From Flavobacteriaceae bacterium (GTDB taxonomy: Bacteria; Bacteroidota; Bacteroidia; Flavobacteriales; Flavobacteriaceae), in assembly GCA_947463515.1 (NCBI GenBank), contig CANHRI010000018.1, positions 1-41,920 of the forward strand: a stretch of DNA of 41,920 nt, in the 5' to 3' direction. Of this stretch, positions 1-7,882 are shown piece after piece. A program made the translations under genes and the position numbers. Every line of letters begins with the position of its first letter. The first letter of the stretch is position 1. The notes beneath the pieces were generated by a model, which had not been told where the DNA came from, did no database searches, and worked only from the letters and a program-made list of their open reading frames with translations.

Positions 1-2096
1 GCACACCAAACCTCACCAATATTGTGGGGTGAAACTGTAGTATTCCCGTCGGCATCGGTGATAAAGTTATCGTTCACTGTAGCGAATGTACTCGGGTTGA
101 TCGTCATATCAGTAGTATACGGAAAACGACGTATACCTCGTCCTGTGGTAGGCTGACTTACCGCAAAAGTTCCAATTCCTTTAGGGGTTGTTCCTACATC
201 GCCAAGCTTCATTTGCAACATCAAGGCAAACCAATCCGACCAGCCTTCGCCCATCTGCTCTTCATTGGTTAGGCAGTTGCTTAAACTGGGTCCCCCTGTC
301 AAACGGTTCGAAATTCCGTGGCCATATTCATGGGAAATAATTCCATTGTCAAAATCGCCATCGGTACTCACGAAAGGCGCTCCGTTGAGTTGTAAGCGAA
401 CATTTACCATACTTCCAAATGTATTTCCGATCAAATTTTCTCCGTCGTCAAAACTCATACAAATCGCTGGGATGGTAATGGTAGCATCGGCACCACTCAT
501 GCTCACAAATTCGGGTTCGGATACATTATTAACGATAATCACTGCTACAGCGCCTCGTGTTTGTGCATTTTTGACTTTAACGGTAAAGTTGCAATTTCCA
601 CGACGAATAATGACGATTTTTCCATTCATCGCCGCTCCATTGGAAGGTGCTACACACGCTTCATTTAACCCCCCTGTCCCATCTTGATACAATACCAAAT
701 CCGATTGAATAAAGTTGGGCGCTTGGGGTAAACTCACAAAACCGGGGTTGAAAACATTTTGTACAGCACGATAATTTCCAGCTACACTAGCAGGGCTGTT
801 AACGGTGACCGGAAAAATAGGAGGCGCTACATTCCAAACATACATTTGCATGCGTGGTCGGGTTCCATCGGCTGGAGTAGAAAAGTTGGCGTTGTTAAAT
901 GTGGGTGTGGTCGAACGCGAACCGTCTTGCGCATCAGCCCATACAAAATCGGAACCGGATCCACCCCGACCGAAATTGTTTTGTTGGAAATTACCATTCT
1001 GCTCATTAAAACCGTATTGGTACCAAATATCGTGTAAGCAATTGTTCATGTAAAACAAATTGGTTACCGCAGCATTGATGTAGGTATTGGGTTGCACACT
1101 CACACCGCCATAGGGGAAGTCAAAAGTGAGACTACTTCCGCCATCGGGCGCATATCCATTGGCTGTGGTATTGGTCGAATGGGCTGTGGGATTGGTGTTG
1201 GTATAGTCGGCACGTGCCCAAACATTGTTGCCTCGTGTGTAGGTGTATTTCAACGAACTTAAATTGTCTGGCAAATTATTGGTATCATGCCATCCCTTTG
1301 GAGAGGCCAAAGCATTGGCGGGACTGCTGATAAGTTGAAAAGGACTGTGGTTTGGACTTTCAAACTCAAACGGGATGACGCGATAATTCCCGCTTTGCAC
1401 TTGTAAAGGACTTACCGCTTTTTGAACTGATTTTTCAAAAGAAAAAATAGTCGAAGCCGATTGAGAATTGCCGTGCGGATGGTCAAATTGGCATCGCACA
1501 GTTAAATCGTTTTTTTGTACAATCGAACCTGAAGTAGCATCGGCATAGAGGCTCCATAAATGCTCTTGGTTGGGACTGTAAAATTCGAAATGCCATACTT
1601 TTTGCAAACGATCGTTTACGGTAAGATAGCCTAAGGTGGCTTGAATAGGGTCATCTATAGCATCGCCGTTCGTGAGCGTTACCTTTGTTTCACTTTCTTG
1701 TTTCAGCACTGCTGGCGAAAGGGTATACCCAAGTTCTTGCGTTGCTTTCTGGAAAATAGCCGCTGCAGGTTGCACTTTTGTATTTCGATCGGTTTTTTGA
1801 GTGATTCCCGTAATAAAACGATCACCGACTTGAATCACAGTACCCTTTTTTACCCAAACGGTATTTACGGACTCAAAGACAGGCAAGCCGTCAATGGTTT
1901 GTCGGATAAAATAATTGGTGATCCCCGTAGATTCAGAAGTAGTTTGACTAATTACTTCCCACTGAGCAATATCAGTTTCGGCCCATTTTTGGGTGATTTG
2001 TTTCTGTTGTAAAGCTGATTGAATAGCTTGTTTTGGAATCTCTTGCGCCCAAATACTGCTGCAAAGGCCCAGTAATCCCAGGTAAATTTTTTTCAT
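1..2096 (-). CDS. Secreted M36 (fungalysin-type) zinc metalloprotease, C-terminus cut off by the window edge
   Basis: Reading from the ATG at 2096 gives 698 uninterrupted codons that run off the left edge. The N-terminus (MKKIYLGLLGLCSSIWAQ) is a clean signal peptide, so the enzyme is exported. An FTP-like propeptide region comes next, where 'GLPVFESVNTVWVKKG' reads like the conserved pro-domain. A protease-associated (PA) insert lies at about residues 485-520. The catalytic zinc motif HEYGH is at 589-593 and the third ligand is in GEGWSD (E617); the family's downstream GEVW is at 694-697. The active site is therefore complete. Flavobacterial members usually carry a T9SS sorting domain at the C-terminus, but that part lies outside the window. 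It is probably a peptidase secreted for protein degradation. Confidence 0.93.
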   Translation of the reverse strand, partial: MKKIYLGLLGLCSSIWAQEIPKQAIQSALQQKQITQKWAETDIAQWEVISQTTSESTGITNYFIRQTIDGLPVFESVNTVWVKKGTVIQVGDRFITGITQKTDRNTKVQPAAAIFQKATQELGYTLSPAVLKQESETKVTLTNGDAIDDPIQATLGYLTVNDRLQKVWHFEFYSPNQEHLWSLYADATSGSIVQKNDLTVRCQFDHPHGNSQSASTIFSFEKSVQKAVSPLQVQSGNYRVIPFEFESPNHSPFQLISSPANALASPKGWHDTNNLPDNLSSLKYTYTRGNNVWARADYTNTNPTAHSTNTTANGYAPDGGSSLTFDFPYGGVSVQPNTYINAAVTNLFYMNNCLHDIWYQYGFNEQNGNFQQNNFGRGGSGSDFVWADAQDGSRSTTPTFNNANFSTPADGTRPRMQMYVWNVAPPIFPVTVNSPASVAGNYRAVQNVFNPGFVSLPQAPNFIQSDLVLYQDGTGGLNEACVAPSNGAAMNGKIVIIRRGNCNFTVKVKNAQTRGAVAVIIVNNVSEPEFVSMSGADATITIPAICMSFDDGENLIGNTFGSMVNVRLQLNGAPFVSTDGDFDNGIISHEYGHGISNRLTGGPSLSNCLTNEEQMGEGWSDWFALMLQMKLGDVGTTPKGIGTFAVSQPTTGRGIRRFPYTTDMTINPSTFATVNDNFITDADGNTTVSPHNIGEVWC

Positions 2097-2115
2097 AGCT
2101 GTTGGTTAATCTTTT

Positions 2116-2146
2116 CAAAATTAGCGTAATCTTTTGAAAAAAACAA
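2116..2146 (-). promoter_or_regulatory. Bacteroidota-type promoter of the M36 protease gene
   Basis: Read on the minus strand, TTG (2146-2144) is followed after 20 bases by TAATTTTG (2123-2116). This fits the Bacteroidota -33 TTG/TTTG and -7 TAnnTTTG pattern. The start codon lies 20 bases downstream of the -7 box. Confidence 0.6.
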
Positions 2147-2181
2147 CTACAGCCCTTTGAGGGTCAGAAAATTAAGAAATG

Positions 2182-3516
2182 TTAGCCAAGCATATCGTGG
2201 TACAGCACTGCATTTCCATCGGTTAAAAGTGAGATAAAATGGCAAATGTGCATTAATCGATCATACAAACTGCTTTTTTCCAAGCGGTGTTTTTCGGGGA
2301 GTACTTTTAACAAAAGCGCATCGTAATTGGATGATTTTCCTTCGTATTGATGGTTGTAAGCGGTGATAAATTTGTCCAATAAACTATTGATAATTTGGTA
2401 GCCTTTCAATTCTTTTTCGATGACCTCCCGACTTTGGTAAATGTTTTTGACACTCAATTTGATAATGTCATCCATTTGGGCTTTGTACTTGCTTTTGTCG
2501 GTTAAGGCATGATGAAATTCGCCTTTCATAATGGCTTCTTCATTGTTTAAAAATACTTTTACTGCATCATTGATGAGGTTGCCAATGGCCAAGGCACGCA
2601 GGTAACTGATGCGATCTTCTTTGGTGGTTAAAGCATTGTATTTGTTGCGGTCAATGGTATCTTTAACCAAATTAATGAGGTATTCCAGTGCGAAATCTTC
2701 GGCGACCAAGCCCAAGTTAATCCCGTCTTCAAAGTCAATGATGGTATAGCAAATATCGTCGGCGGCTTCAACCAAAAAAGCGAGGGGATGACGTAAATAG
2801 CGTAAATCTTCCCCAGAGTTTAGTTTGAGTAACCCCAATTCTTCAGCCACTTCTTGGAAAAAAGCTTTATCGGTTTGAAAAAAACCGAATTTTTTATCGG
2901 AGATATTGGTTGTAGGTTTTTTTGGCAAACTTTCTTTGGGATACTTCATAAAAGCGCCCAAGGTAGCATACGACAAACGCAACCCTCCTTCAATGCCTGG
3001 CCGCGTTCCCGTAAGTACCGAGAACCCATTGGCATTGCCTTCAAAATCAACCAAATCTTGCCATTCTTTGGGACTCAGTTGTTCTTTAAATTTTTGGCCG
3101 TTTCCACGCGAAAAATATTCCCCAATAGCTTTTTCCCCCGAATGGCCAAACGGCGGATTACCGATGTCATGGGCCAATGCTGCCGCTGCTACGATGGCTC
3201 CAAAATCATTGGGTTGATAGCCGTGTATGGTGGCGAGGTAAGGATATTTTTCGATGATTTTTTTACCAACCAAACGACCCAACGAACGTCCTACCACCGA
3301 AACTTCCAAACTGTGGGTGAGGCGCGTATGTACGAAATCGGTTTTGGATAGTGGAATTACTTGAGTTTTATCTTGTAAACTGCGAAAAGGCGCCGAGAAA
3401 ATAATGCGATCGTAATCGACTTCAAATCCCAAACGGGTATCGTCTTGCTCAATGCGTAAGCGTTTGCCCGTGTCGCCTTGACGTTTCAAGGATAAAAGTT
3501 GTTCCCAAGTCATCAT
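2182..3516 (-). CDS. dgt: Deoxyguanosinetriphosphate triphosphohydrolase (dNTPase)
   Basis: This 444-residue HD-superfamily enzyme hydrolyses dGTP or other dNTPs to the deoxynucleoside and triphosphate. The metal-binding set is visible: H68 in HTRLTHSLEV, H116-D117 in LAHDIGNPPFGHSGE, and a later Asp in VEAADDICYTIIDFED. Length matches bacterial Dgt. The gene begins ATG ATG, so the start could be three bases later. It lies downstream of nrdA on the same strand, but an nrdA terminator and its own -7 box separate the two, so it is probably transcribed on its own. It opposes ribonucleotide reductase in setting dNTP pools. Confidence 0.93.
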   Translation of the reverse strand: MMTWEQLLSLKRQGDTGKRLRIEQDDTRLGFEVDYDRIIFSAPFRSLQDKTQVIPLSKTDFVHTRLTHSLEVSVVGRSLGRLVGKKIIEKYPYLATIHGYQPNDFGAIVAAAALAHDIGNPPFGHSGEKAIGEYFSRGNGQKFKEQLSPKEWQDLVDFEGNANGFSVLTGTRPGIEGGLRLSYATLGAFMKYPKESLPKKPTTNISDKKFGFFQTDKAFFQEVAEELGLLKLNSGEDLRYLRHPLAFLVEAADDICYTIIDFEDGINLGLVAEDFALEYLINLVKDTIDRNKYNALTTKEDRISYLRALAIGNLINDAVKVFLNNEEAIMKGEFHHALTDKSKYKAQMDDIIKLSVKNIYQSREVIEKELKGYQIINSLLDKFITAYNHQYEGKSSNYDALLLKVLPEKHRLEKSSLYDRLMHICHFISLLTDGNAVLYHDMLG

Positions 3517-3540
3517 GTGGTTTTGAATTTTCAGTAATTA

Positions 3541-3548
3541 CAAATGTA
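3541..3548 (-). promoter_or_regulatory. -7 promoter element of dgt
   Basis: TACATTTG on the minus strand matches TAnnTTTG exactly, 25 bases upstream of the dgt start. I see no convincing -33 TTG at the expected distance. Confidence 0.45.
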
Positions 3549-3584
3549 AATAAATTCATTGTGGGGAATTATGGAATGATACAA

Positions 3585-3615
3585 TAAAAAACAGCCGCCA
3601 TTACTGACAGCTGTT
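3585..3615 (-). terminator. Intrinsic terminator of nrdA
   Basis: On the minus strand the arms AACAGC and GCTGTT enclose 14 bases and are followed by a run of six Ts. It lies 40 bases past the nrdA stop and before the dgt promoter. Confidence 0.65.
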
Positions 3616-3655
3616 ATCCTAATTTATAATTTAAAATTCCTAATTCATAATAAAA

Positions 3656-6082
3656 CTAAGATCCGCACATTTCACAGTCCTCTGGACCGGCGTTGCGGGC
3701 ACGTTCGACCATCAATCGGAATTCTTCGGCGCTCATTTCTCCCGATTCTGGAGCGATAACTTCTACCGCTTGGGGTTCGGGTTGTTGTAAGGTAACCGTA
3801 GGTTCTTCTTTTTTCTCATTGCTCAAGGTAAACTTGATGGCGTCAACCGCCGATTTTGTGCGTAGGTAGTACATCCCGGTTTTCAAGCCGCTTTTCCACG
3901 CATAGAAGTGCATTGAGGTCAGTTTGGCAAAGGTTGCATCTTGCATAAACAAATTCAACGATTGCGATTGGTCAATGAAATAACCGCGTTGACGTGACAT
4001 ATCGATAATATCTTTCATCGACATTTCCCAAACGGTTTTGTACAACTCTTTCAAATCTTGCGGAATGATGTCGATGTTTTGAATCGAACCGTTGTGGCGC
4101 ATGATTTCTTGTTTCAAGTTTTCATTCCACAACCCGTGTTTTACCAAGTCTTCCAACAAGTGTTTGTTGACTACGATAAACTCGCCCGACAATACGCGGC
4201 GGGTATAAATGTTGGACGTATAAGGTTCAAAAGCTTCGTTGTTTCCAAGAATTTGCGACGTAGAAGCGGTAGGCATTGGGGCCAACAATAAGGAGTTGCG
4301 CACCCCGTGTTCCATCACTTCTTTACGCAACGAGGTCCAGTCCCAACGTCCTGATAAGTCGCTGTCTTTCAATCCCCAAAGGTTGTATTGGAATTCTCCT
4401 TGTGAAATCGGTGACCCTTGGAAAGTAGAGTACGGTCCTTCTTCTTTGGCCAATTCCATCGAAGCGGTAACGGCAGCGAAGTAAATCGTTTCAAAGATTT
4501 CTTGGTTCAATTGTTTGGCTTCATCGCTGGTAAAGGGCAAACGCATCATGATAAACGCATCGGCCAATCCTTGTACACCCAATCCTACAGGGCGGTGGCG
4601 CAAATTGGAGTTCTCGGCTTCGGGAACGGGGTAATAGTTGCGGTCGATAACTTTATTCAAGTTGCGGGTCACGCGTTTGGTTACATTGTATAACAATTCG
4701 TGGTTGAATTTGCCGTCTTCGACAAACATCGGTAAGGAAATCGAAGCCAAGTTGCAGACTGCAATTTCATCTTCCGAAGTGTATTCCAAGATCTCCGTAC
4801 ACAAGTTGGACGAACGAATCGTACCCAAGTTTTTCTGGTTCGATTTACGGTTAGCCGCATCTTTGTACAACATGTAGGGCGTACCCGTTTCGATTTGCGA
4901 TTCTAAGATTTTCTCCCACAATTCACGTGCACGGATCGTTTTACGTCCTTTGCCTGCTAATTCGTAAGACGTATACAATTCGTCGAATTTCTCCCCATAC
5001 GTATCGTATAGTCCAGGACATTCGTTCGGACACATTAAGGTCCATTCAGCGTCATTTTCCACACGTTGCATAAACAAATCGGAAATCCACATGGCAAAGA
5101 ACAAGTCGCGGGCACGCATTTCTTCTTTACCGGTATTCTTTTTCAAATCCAAGAATTCGAAGATATCGGCATGCCAGGGTTCGATGTAAATCGCGAAACT
5201 TCCTTTGCGTTTTCCACCCCCTTGGTCGACATAACGCGCGGTGTCGTTGAAAACCCGCAACATCGGTACAATCCCATTCGAAGTTCCGTTTGTCCCACGA
5301 ATATACGAACCTGTCGCGCGCACGTTGTGAATAGACAATCCGATACCTCCGGCCGATTGCGAGATTTTTGCGGTTTGTTTTAAAGTATCATAAATTCCAT
5401 CAATACTGTCGTCTTTCATGGTCAACAAGAAACACGACGACATTTGTGGTTTGGGCGTACCGGCGTTAAACAAAGTAGGCGTGGCGTGGGTAAAGAATTT
5501 TTTGGACATCAAATCGTAGGTTTCAATCACCGACTGCAGGTCGTTTAAGTGAATACCCACCGCTACACGCATCAACATGTGTTGCGGACGTTCTACGATT
5601 TTACCATTTATTTTGAGAAGGTAGGAACGCTCTAAGGTTTTAAAACCAAAATAGTCGTAATTGAAATCGCGGTTGTAGATTACATGAGAATCCAAAAACT
5701 CGGCGTTTTCCATAATTACTTGATGTACTTCTTCAGAGAGTAAAGGCGCCTCTTGATTGGTTCTTGGGTTCACATAATGAAACATATCGTTCATGGTTTC
5801 GGAGAACGATTTTTTCGTGTTCTTGTGCAAGTTAGAAATCGCAATTCGGGCGGCCAACAACGCATAATCCGGATGGGTTACGGTCATGGCAGCAGCGGTT
5901 TCGGCGGCAAGGTTGTCCAACTCAGAAGTGGTAACACCATCATATAAGCCTTCAATTACACGCATGGCTACTTTTACAGCATCGACCATTTCGTTTAGGC
6001 CGTAACATAATTTTTTGATACGGTCGGTAATTTTGTCAAACATAACGGGCTCTCTGTGGCCGTCTCTTTTTACTACGTACAT
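3656..6082 (-). CDS. nrdA: Ribonucleoside-diphosphate reductase, alpha (catalytic) subunit, class I
   Basis: The 808-residue protein reduces NDPs to dNDPs. An ATP-cone covers roughly residues 1-90 (starting [13 protein letters not shown]), giving allosteric activity control. The barrel follows: [16 protein letters not shown] carries the first active-site Cys, and [11 protein letters not shown] plus [11 protein letters not shown] carry the Asn-Cys-Glu residues and the second Cys. The C-terminal shuttle pair is C803 and C806 in CEMCGS. A Glu/Pro-rich linker of about 40 residues precedes the tail. It follows nrdB on the same strand after a 135-base spacer with inverted repeats, and presumably shares its transcript. 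Confidence 0.97.
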   Translation of the reverse strand: MYVVKRDGHREPVMFDKITDRIKKLCYGLNEMVDAVKVAMRVIEGLYDGVTTSELDNLAAETAAAMTVTHPDYALLAARIAISNLHKNTKKSFSETMNDMFHYVNPRTNQEAPLLSEEVHQVIMENAEFLDSHVIYNRDFNYDYFGFKTLERSYLLKINGKIVERPQHMLMRVAVGIHLNDLQSVIETYDLMSKKFFTHATPTLFNAGTPKPQMSSCFLLTMKDDSIDGIYDTLKQTAKISQSAGGIGLSIHNVRATGSYIRGTNGTSNGIVPMLRVFNDTARYVDQGGGKRKGSFAIYIEPWHADIFEFLDLKKNTGKEEMRARDLFFAMWISDLFMQRVENDAEWTLMCPNECPGLYDTYGEKFDELYTSYELAGKGRKTIRARELWEKILESQIETGTPYMLYKDAANRKSNQKNLGTIRSSNLCTEILEYTSEDEIAVCNLASISLPMFVEDGKFNHELLYNVTKRVTRNLNKVIDRNYYPVPEAENSNLRHRPVGLGVQGLADAFIMMRLPFTSDEAKQLNQEIFETIYFAAVTASMELAKEEGPYSTFQGSPISQGEFQYNLWGLKDSDLSGRWDWTSLRKEVMEHGVRNSLLLAPMPTASTSQILGNNEAFEPYTSNIYTRRVLSGEFIVVNKHLLEDLVKHGLWNENLKQEIMRHNGSIQNIDIIPQDLKELYKTVWEMSMKDIIDMSRQRGYFIDQSQSLNLFMQDATFAKLTSMHFYAWKSGLKTGMYYLRTKSAVDAIKFTLSNEKKEEPTVTLQQPEPQAVEVIAPESGEMSAEEFRLMVERARNAGPEDCEMCGS

Positions 6083-6099
6083 ATTTGTTTGGTTTTAGG

Positions 6100-6192
6100 T
6101 TATGAGTTAGACAATCCCTTCTCTAACTCGAATTGATTTTTGATGCGGGGACACGGTGTGCCACCCCGAATCGGTTGTAACTCCTCCCGGAG
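6100..6192 (-). other. nrdB-nrdA spacer with three inverted repeats
   Basis: The spacer between the two reductase genes holds three potential hairpins. GAGTTAGA (6104-6111) pairs with TCTAACTC (6122-6129) across a 10-base loop. CGGGG (6146-6150) pairs with CCCCG (6164-6168), with an inner CAC/GTG. CTCC (6181-6184) pairs with GGAG (6189-6192). None has a T-run, so they do not look like intrinsic terminators. They could be mRNA-processing or stability elements, or protein sites. No function can be assigned from sequence. Confidence 0.5.
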
Positions 6193-6217
6193 CAGTATTT
6201 ACGTTTGATTTTGCGAA

Positions 6218-7195
6218 TTAAAAATCAGCGTCGAAGCTAATTTTCTGTGTGCTGGAGTCATTGTTCATAACGCCTGCTTTTTGGTATTCAGAAACGCGTT
6301 TTTCAAAGAAATTTGTTTTTCCTTGCAACGAAATCATGTCCATGAAATCGAAGGGGTTGGTCACGTTGAATACTTTATTGCATCCCAATTCTACCAACAA
6401 ACGGTCGGTAACAAATTCGAGATATTGGGTCATTAATTTAGAATTCATTCCGATCAAACTCACCGGTAACGATTCCGTGATGAATTTACGCTCAATATCC
6501 AACGCATCGGTTAAAATTTCGGTAATGCGTTCTTTCGAAACTTTATTCACCAAATGGTGGTTGTGTAAGTGAACGGCAAAATCGCAATGCATTCCTTCGT
6601 CACGAGAAATTAATTCGTTGGAAAACGTAAGTCCAGGCATTAACCCGCGTTTTTTTAACCAGTAAATCGAACAAAACGATCCTGAAAAGAAAATACCTTC
6701 TACGGCAGCAAAAGCAATGAGTCGTTCATTAAAATTGGGCGATTGCACCCATTTCAAAGCCCAATCCGCTTTTTCTTTGATGGCAGGAAAGACTTCAATG
6801 GCATGAAACAATTGATTTTTCTCAGCTTCATCTTTTACATACGTATCAATCAAAAGCGAATAGGTTTCACTGTGAATGTTTTCCATCATCAATTGGAACC
6901 CGTAGAAAAATTTAGCCTCGGGGTATTGCACTTCACTGACGAAGTTTTCGGCTAAGTTTTCATTGACAATGCCGTCTGAAGCTGCGAAAAAGGCCAAAAT
7001 ATGTTTAATAAAATAGCGCTCATCATCGTTCAATTTGTTGTTCCAATCGGTTAAGTCTTGGTGCAAATCGATTTCCTCCGCCGTCCAAATACAGGCTTCT
7101 TGTTTTTTATACCATTCCCAAATATCATGGTGTTTGATGGGGAAAATTACAAATCGGTCTTTGTTGTCCTGTAGAATGGGTTCCGCAATTGCCAT
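6218..7195 (-). CDS. nrdB: Ribonucleoside-diphosphate reductase, beta (radical-generating) subunit, class I
   Basis: This 325-residue ferritin-fold subunit generates the radical for NrdA. Metal ligands are visible: D43 (in [10 protein letters not shown]), E105 and H108 (ENIHSETY), and further Glu/His in EGIFFSGSF and [10 protein letters not shown]. The radical tyrosine Y112 is present four residues after H108, so this is a tyrosyl-radical enzyme rather than a Tyr-less class Ic type. It has no ATP-cone of its own; that domain is on NrdA. It is the first gene of the nrdB-nrdA unit, and its promoter overlaps a perfect DnaA box. Confidence 0.97.
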   Translation of the reverse strand: MAIAEPILQDNKDRFVIFPIKHHDIWEWYKKQEACIWTAEEIDLHQDLTDWNNKLNDDERYFIKHILAFFAASDGIVNENLAENFVSEVQYPEAKFFYGFQLMMENIHSETYSLLIDTYVKDEAEKNQLFHAIEVFPAIKEKADWALKWVQSPNFNERLIAFAAVEGIFFSGSFCSIYWLKKRGLMPGLTFSNELISRDEGMHCDFAVHLHNHHLVNKVSKERITEILTDALDIERKFITESLPVSLIGMNSKLMTQYLEFVTDRLLVELGCNKVFNVTNPFDFMDMISLQGKTNFFEKRVSEYQKAGVMNNDSSTQKISFDADF

Positions 7196-7274
7196 AGTGT
7201 TTTTCTTTATTAGGATTTTATTAACGTTATTCTGACTGTTACAAATTTGGTCAAATACCCGTAAATAAGAAAGT

Positions 7275-7288
7275 CAAACTTATCCACA
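7275..7288 (-). promoter_or_regulatory. nrdB promoter -7 box overlapping a perfect DnaA box
   Basis: On the minus strand TAAGTTTG (7282-7275) matches the -7 consensus TAnnTTTG. TTATCCACA on the plus strand (7280-7288) is the exact strong DnaA-box consensus and shares three bases with the -7 element. A TTG at 7309-7307 could be the -33 element, but the 24-base gap is long. The nrdB start is 80 bases downstream. The overlap suggests DnaA could affect polymerase access; this is inference. Confidence 0.5.
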
Positions 7289-7309
7289 ATCGGCTTTAGT
7301 TTTTAACAA

Positions 7310-7476
7310 CTCGTAAGAAAATCCTTCTTTTTAACAATTTTATAACCTATTGAAAAACAATGAAATAGAAGTACATCTTTTGATAAAAGGCTGAAAAATC
7401 AAGGGTTTTCGGAAAATCGGTAAATAATTTTCGTTGGGTTTTCGGAGGCGCTGAATGTTGTGTTAATGTAAATAAA
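7310..7476. other. AT-rich gap upstream of nrdB, no gene seen
   Basis: Together with the nrdB promoter and the neighbouring terminator this fills a 329-base non-coding stretch. I see no convincing small gene, repeat or structured RNA in it. The open frames across it start at poor codons and have no recognisable product. Confidence 0.5.
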
Positions 7477-7505
7477 AAAACCGCTTCTCGATAGAAACGG
7501 TTTTT
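7477..7505 (-). terminator. Intrinsic terminator of the basic-adaptor protein gene
   Basis: On the minus strand CGG (7500-7498) pairs with CCG (7483-7481) and TTCT with AGAA, around a 4-base loop and one mismatch. A run of seven Ts follows. It lies about 20 bases past the stop codon. Confidence 0.65.
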
Positions 7506-7524
7506 AGTTTTTTGGATACACCTT

Positions 7525-7820
7525 TTACTCTTCTTGCTCGCCGTCAATATAAGTCTTGTTTCCGTTTTTATTGATGTAATATTTTCCACCACGAGGCCCC
7601 GTATACACTTTTCGTCCTTTATATGTGCCCGTCACTTTGTCTTTTACCTTTTTTTCAGCGGCCTTTGATAGGGTCGATTCTTTTATATTTTCTTTCTCTT
7701 CGGCTGCGGTCAGTTTTTTGGCTTTGTTGCTAGTGGCTTTGTTTTTTCCTGCGGCTTTGCCTCTTGCGCTCCAACTTGCAAACACAAGAATGCCACACAG
7801 AGCAGAATGAGTTTTTTCAT
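7525..7820 (-). pseudogene. Small secreted protein with a PBCV-type basic adaptor domain, frameshifted at an A6 run
   Basis: The ATG at 7820 opens a perfect signal peptide (MKKLILLCVAFLCLQVGAQ), but that frame ends after 36 codons at 7710. The -1 frame continues without a stop to 7525. It encodes a Lys/Glu-rich linker and a basic C-terminal domain (VYTGPRGGKYYINKNGN, then KTYI) like the PBCV basic adaptor domain of many small bacteroidete exported proteins. The two frames overlap at an A6 homopolymer (T6 on the plus strand, 7742-7747). One extra A there would restore a 98-residue protein with the signal peptide joined to the domain. It may be an assembly error, a true mutation, or slippage. 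The ATG at 7854 in the downstream frame would give a protein without a signal peptide, so I reject that start. Confidence 0.7.
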
Positions 7821-7882
7821 AGGGTTTGGATTTAAATTTGACTCTTAAAAGCACAAAAATTAAGCTCTATAAGTGATACTTT

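Noticed and set aside
265-2012. Plus-strand open frames over the left 2 kb
   Set aside because: They are antisense shadows of the M36 protease, which has signal peptide, propeptide, PA insert and zinc motif in one unbroken frame.
6083-6217. Riboswitch or NrdR box in the nrdB-nrdA spacer
   Set aside because: No cobalamin-box or other riboswitch core was found, and no acaCwAtATaTwGtgt-like pair is present.
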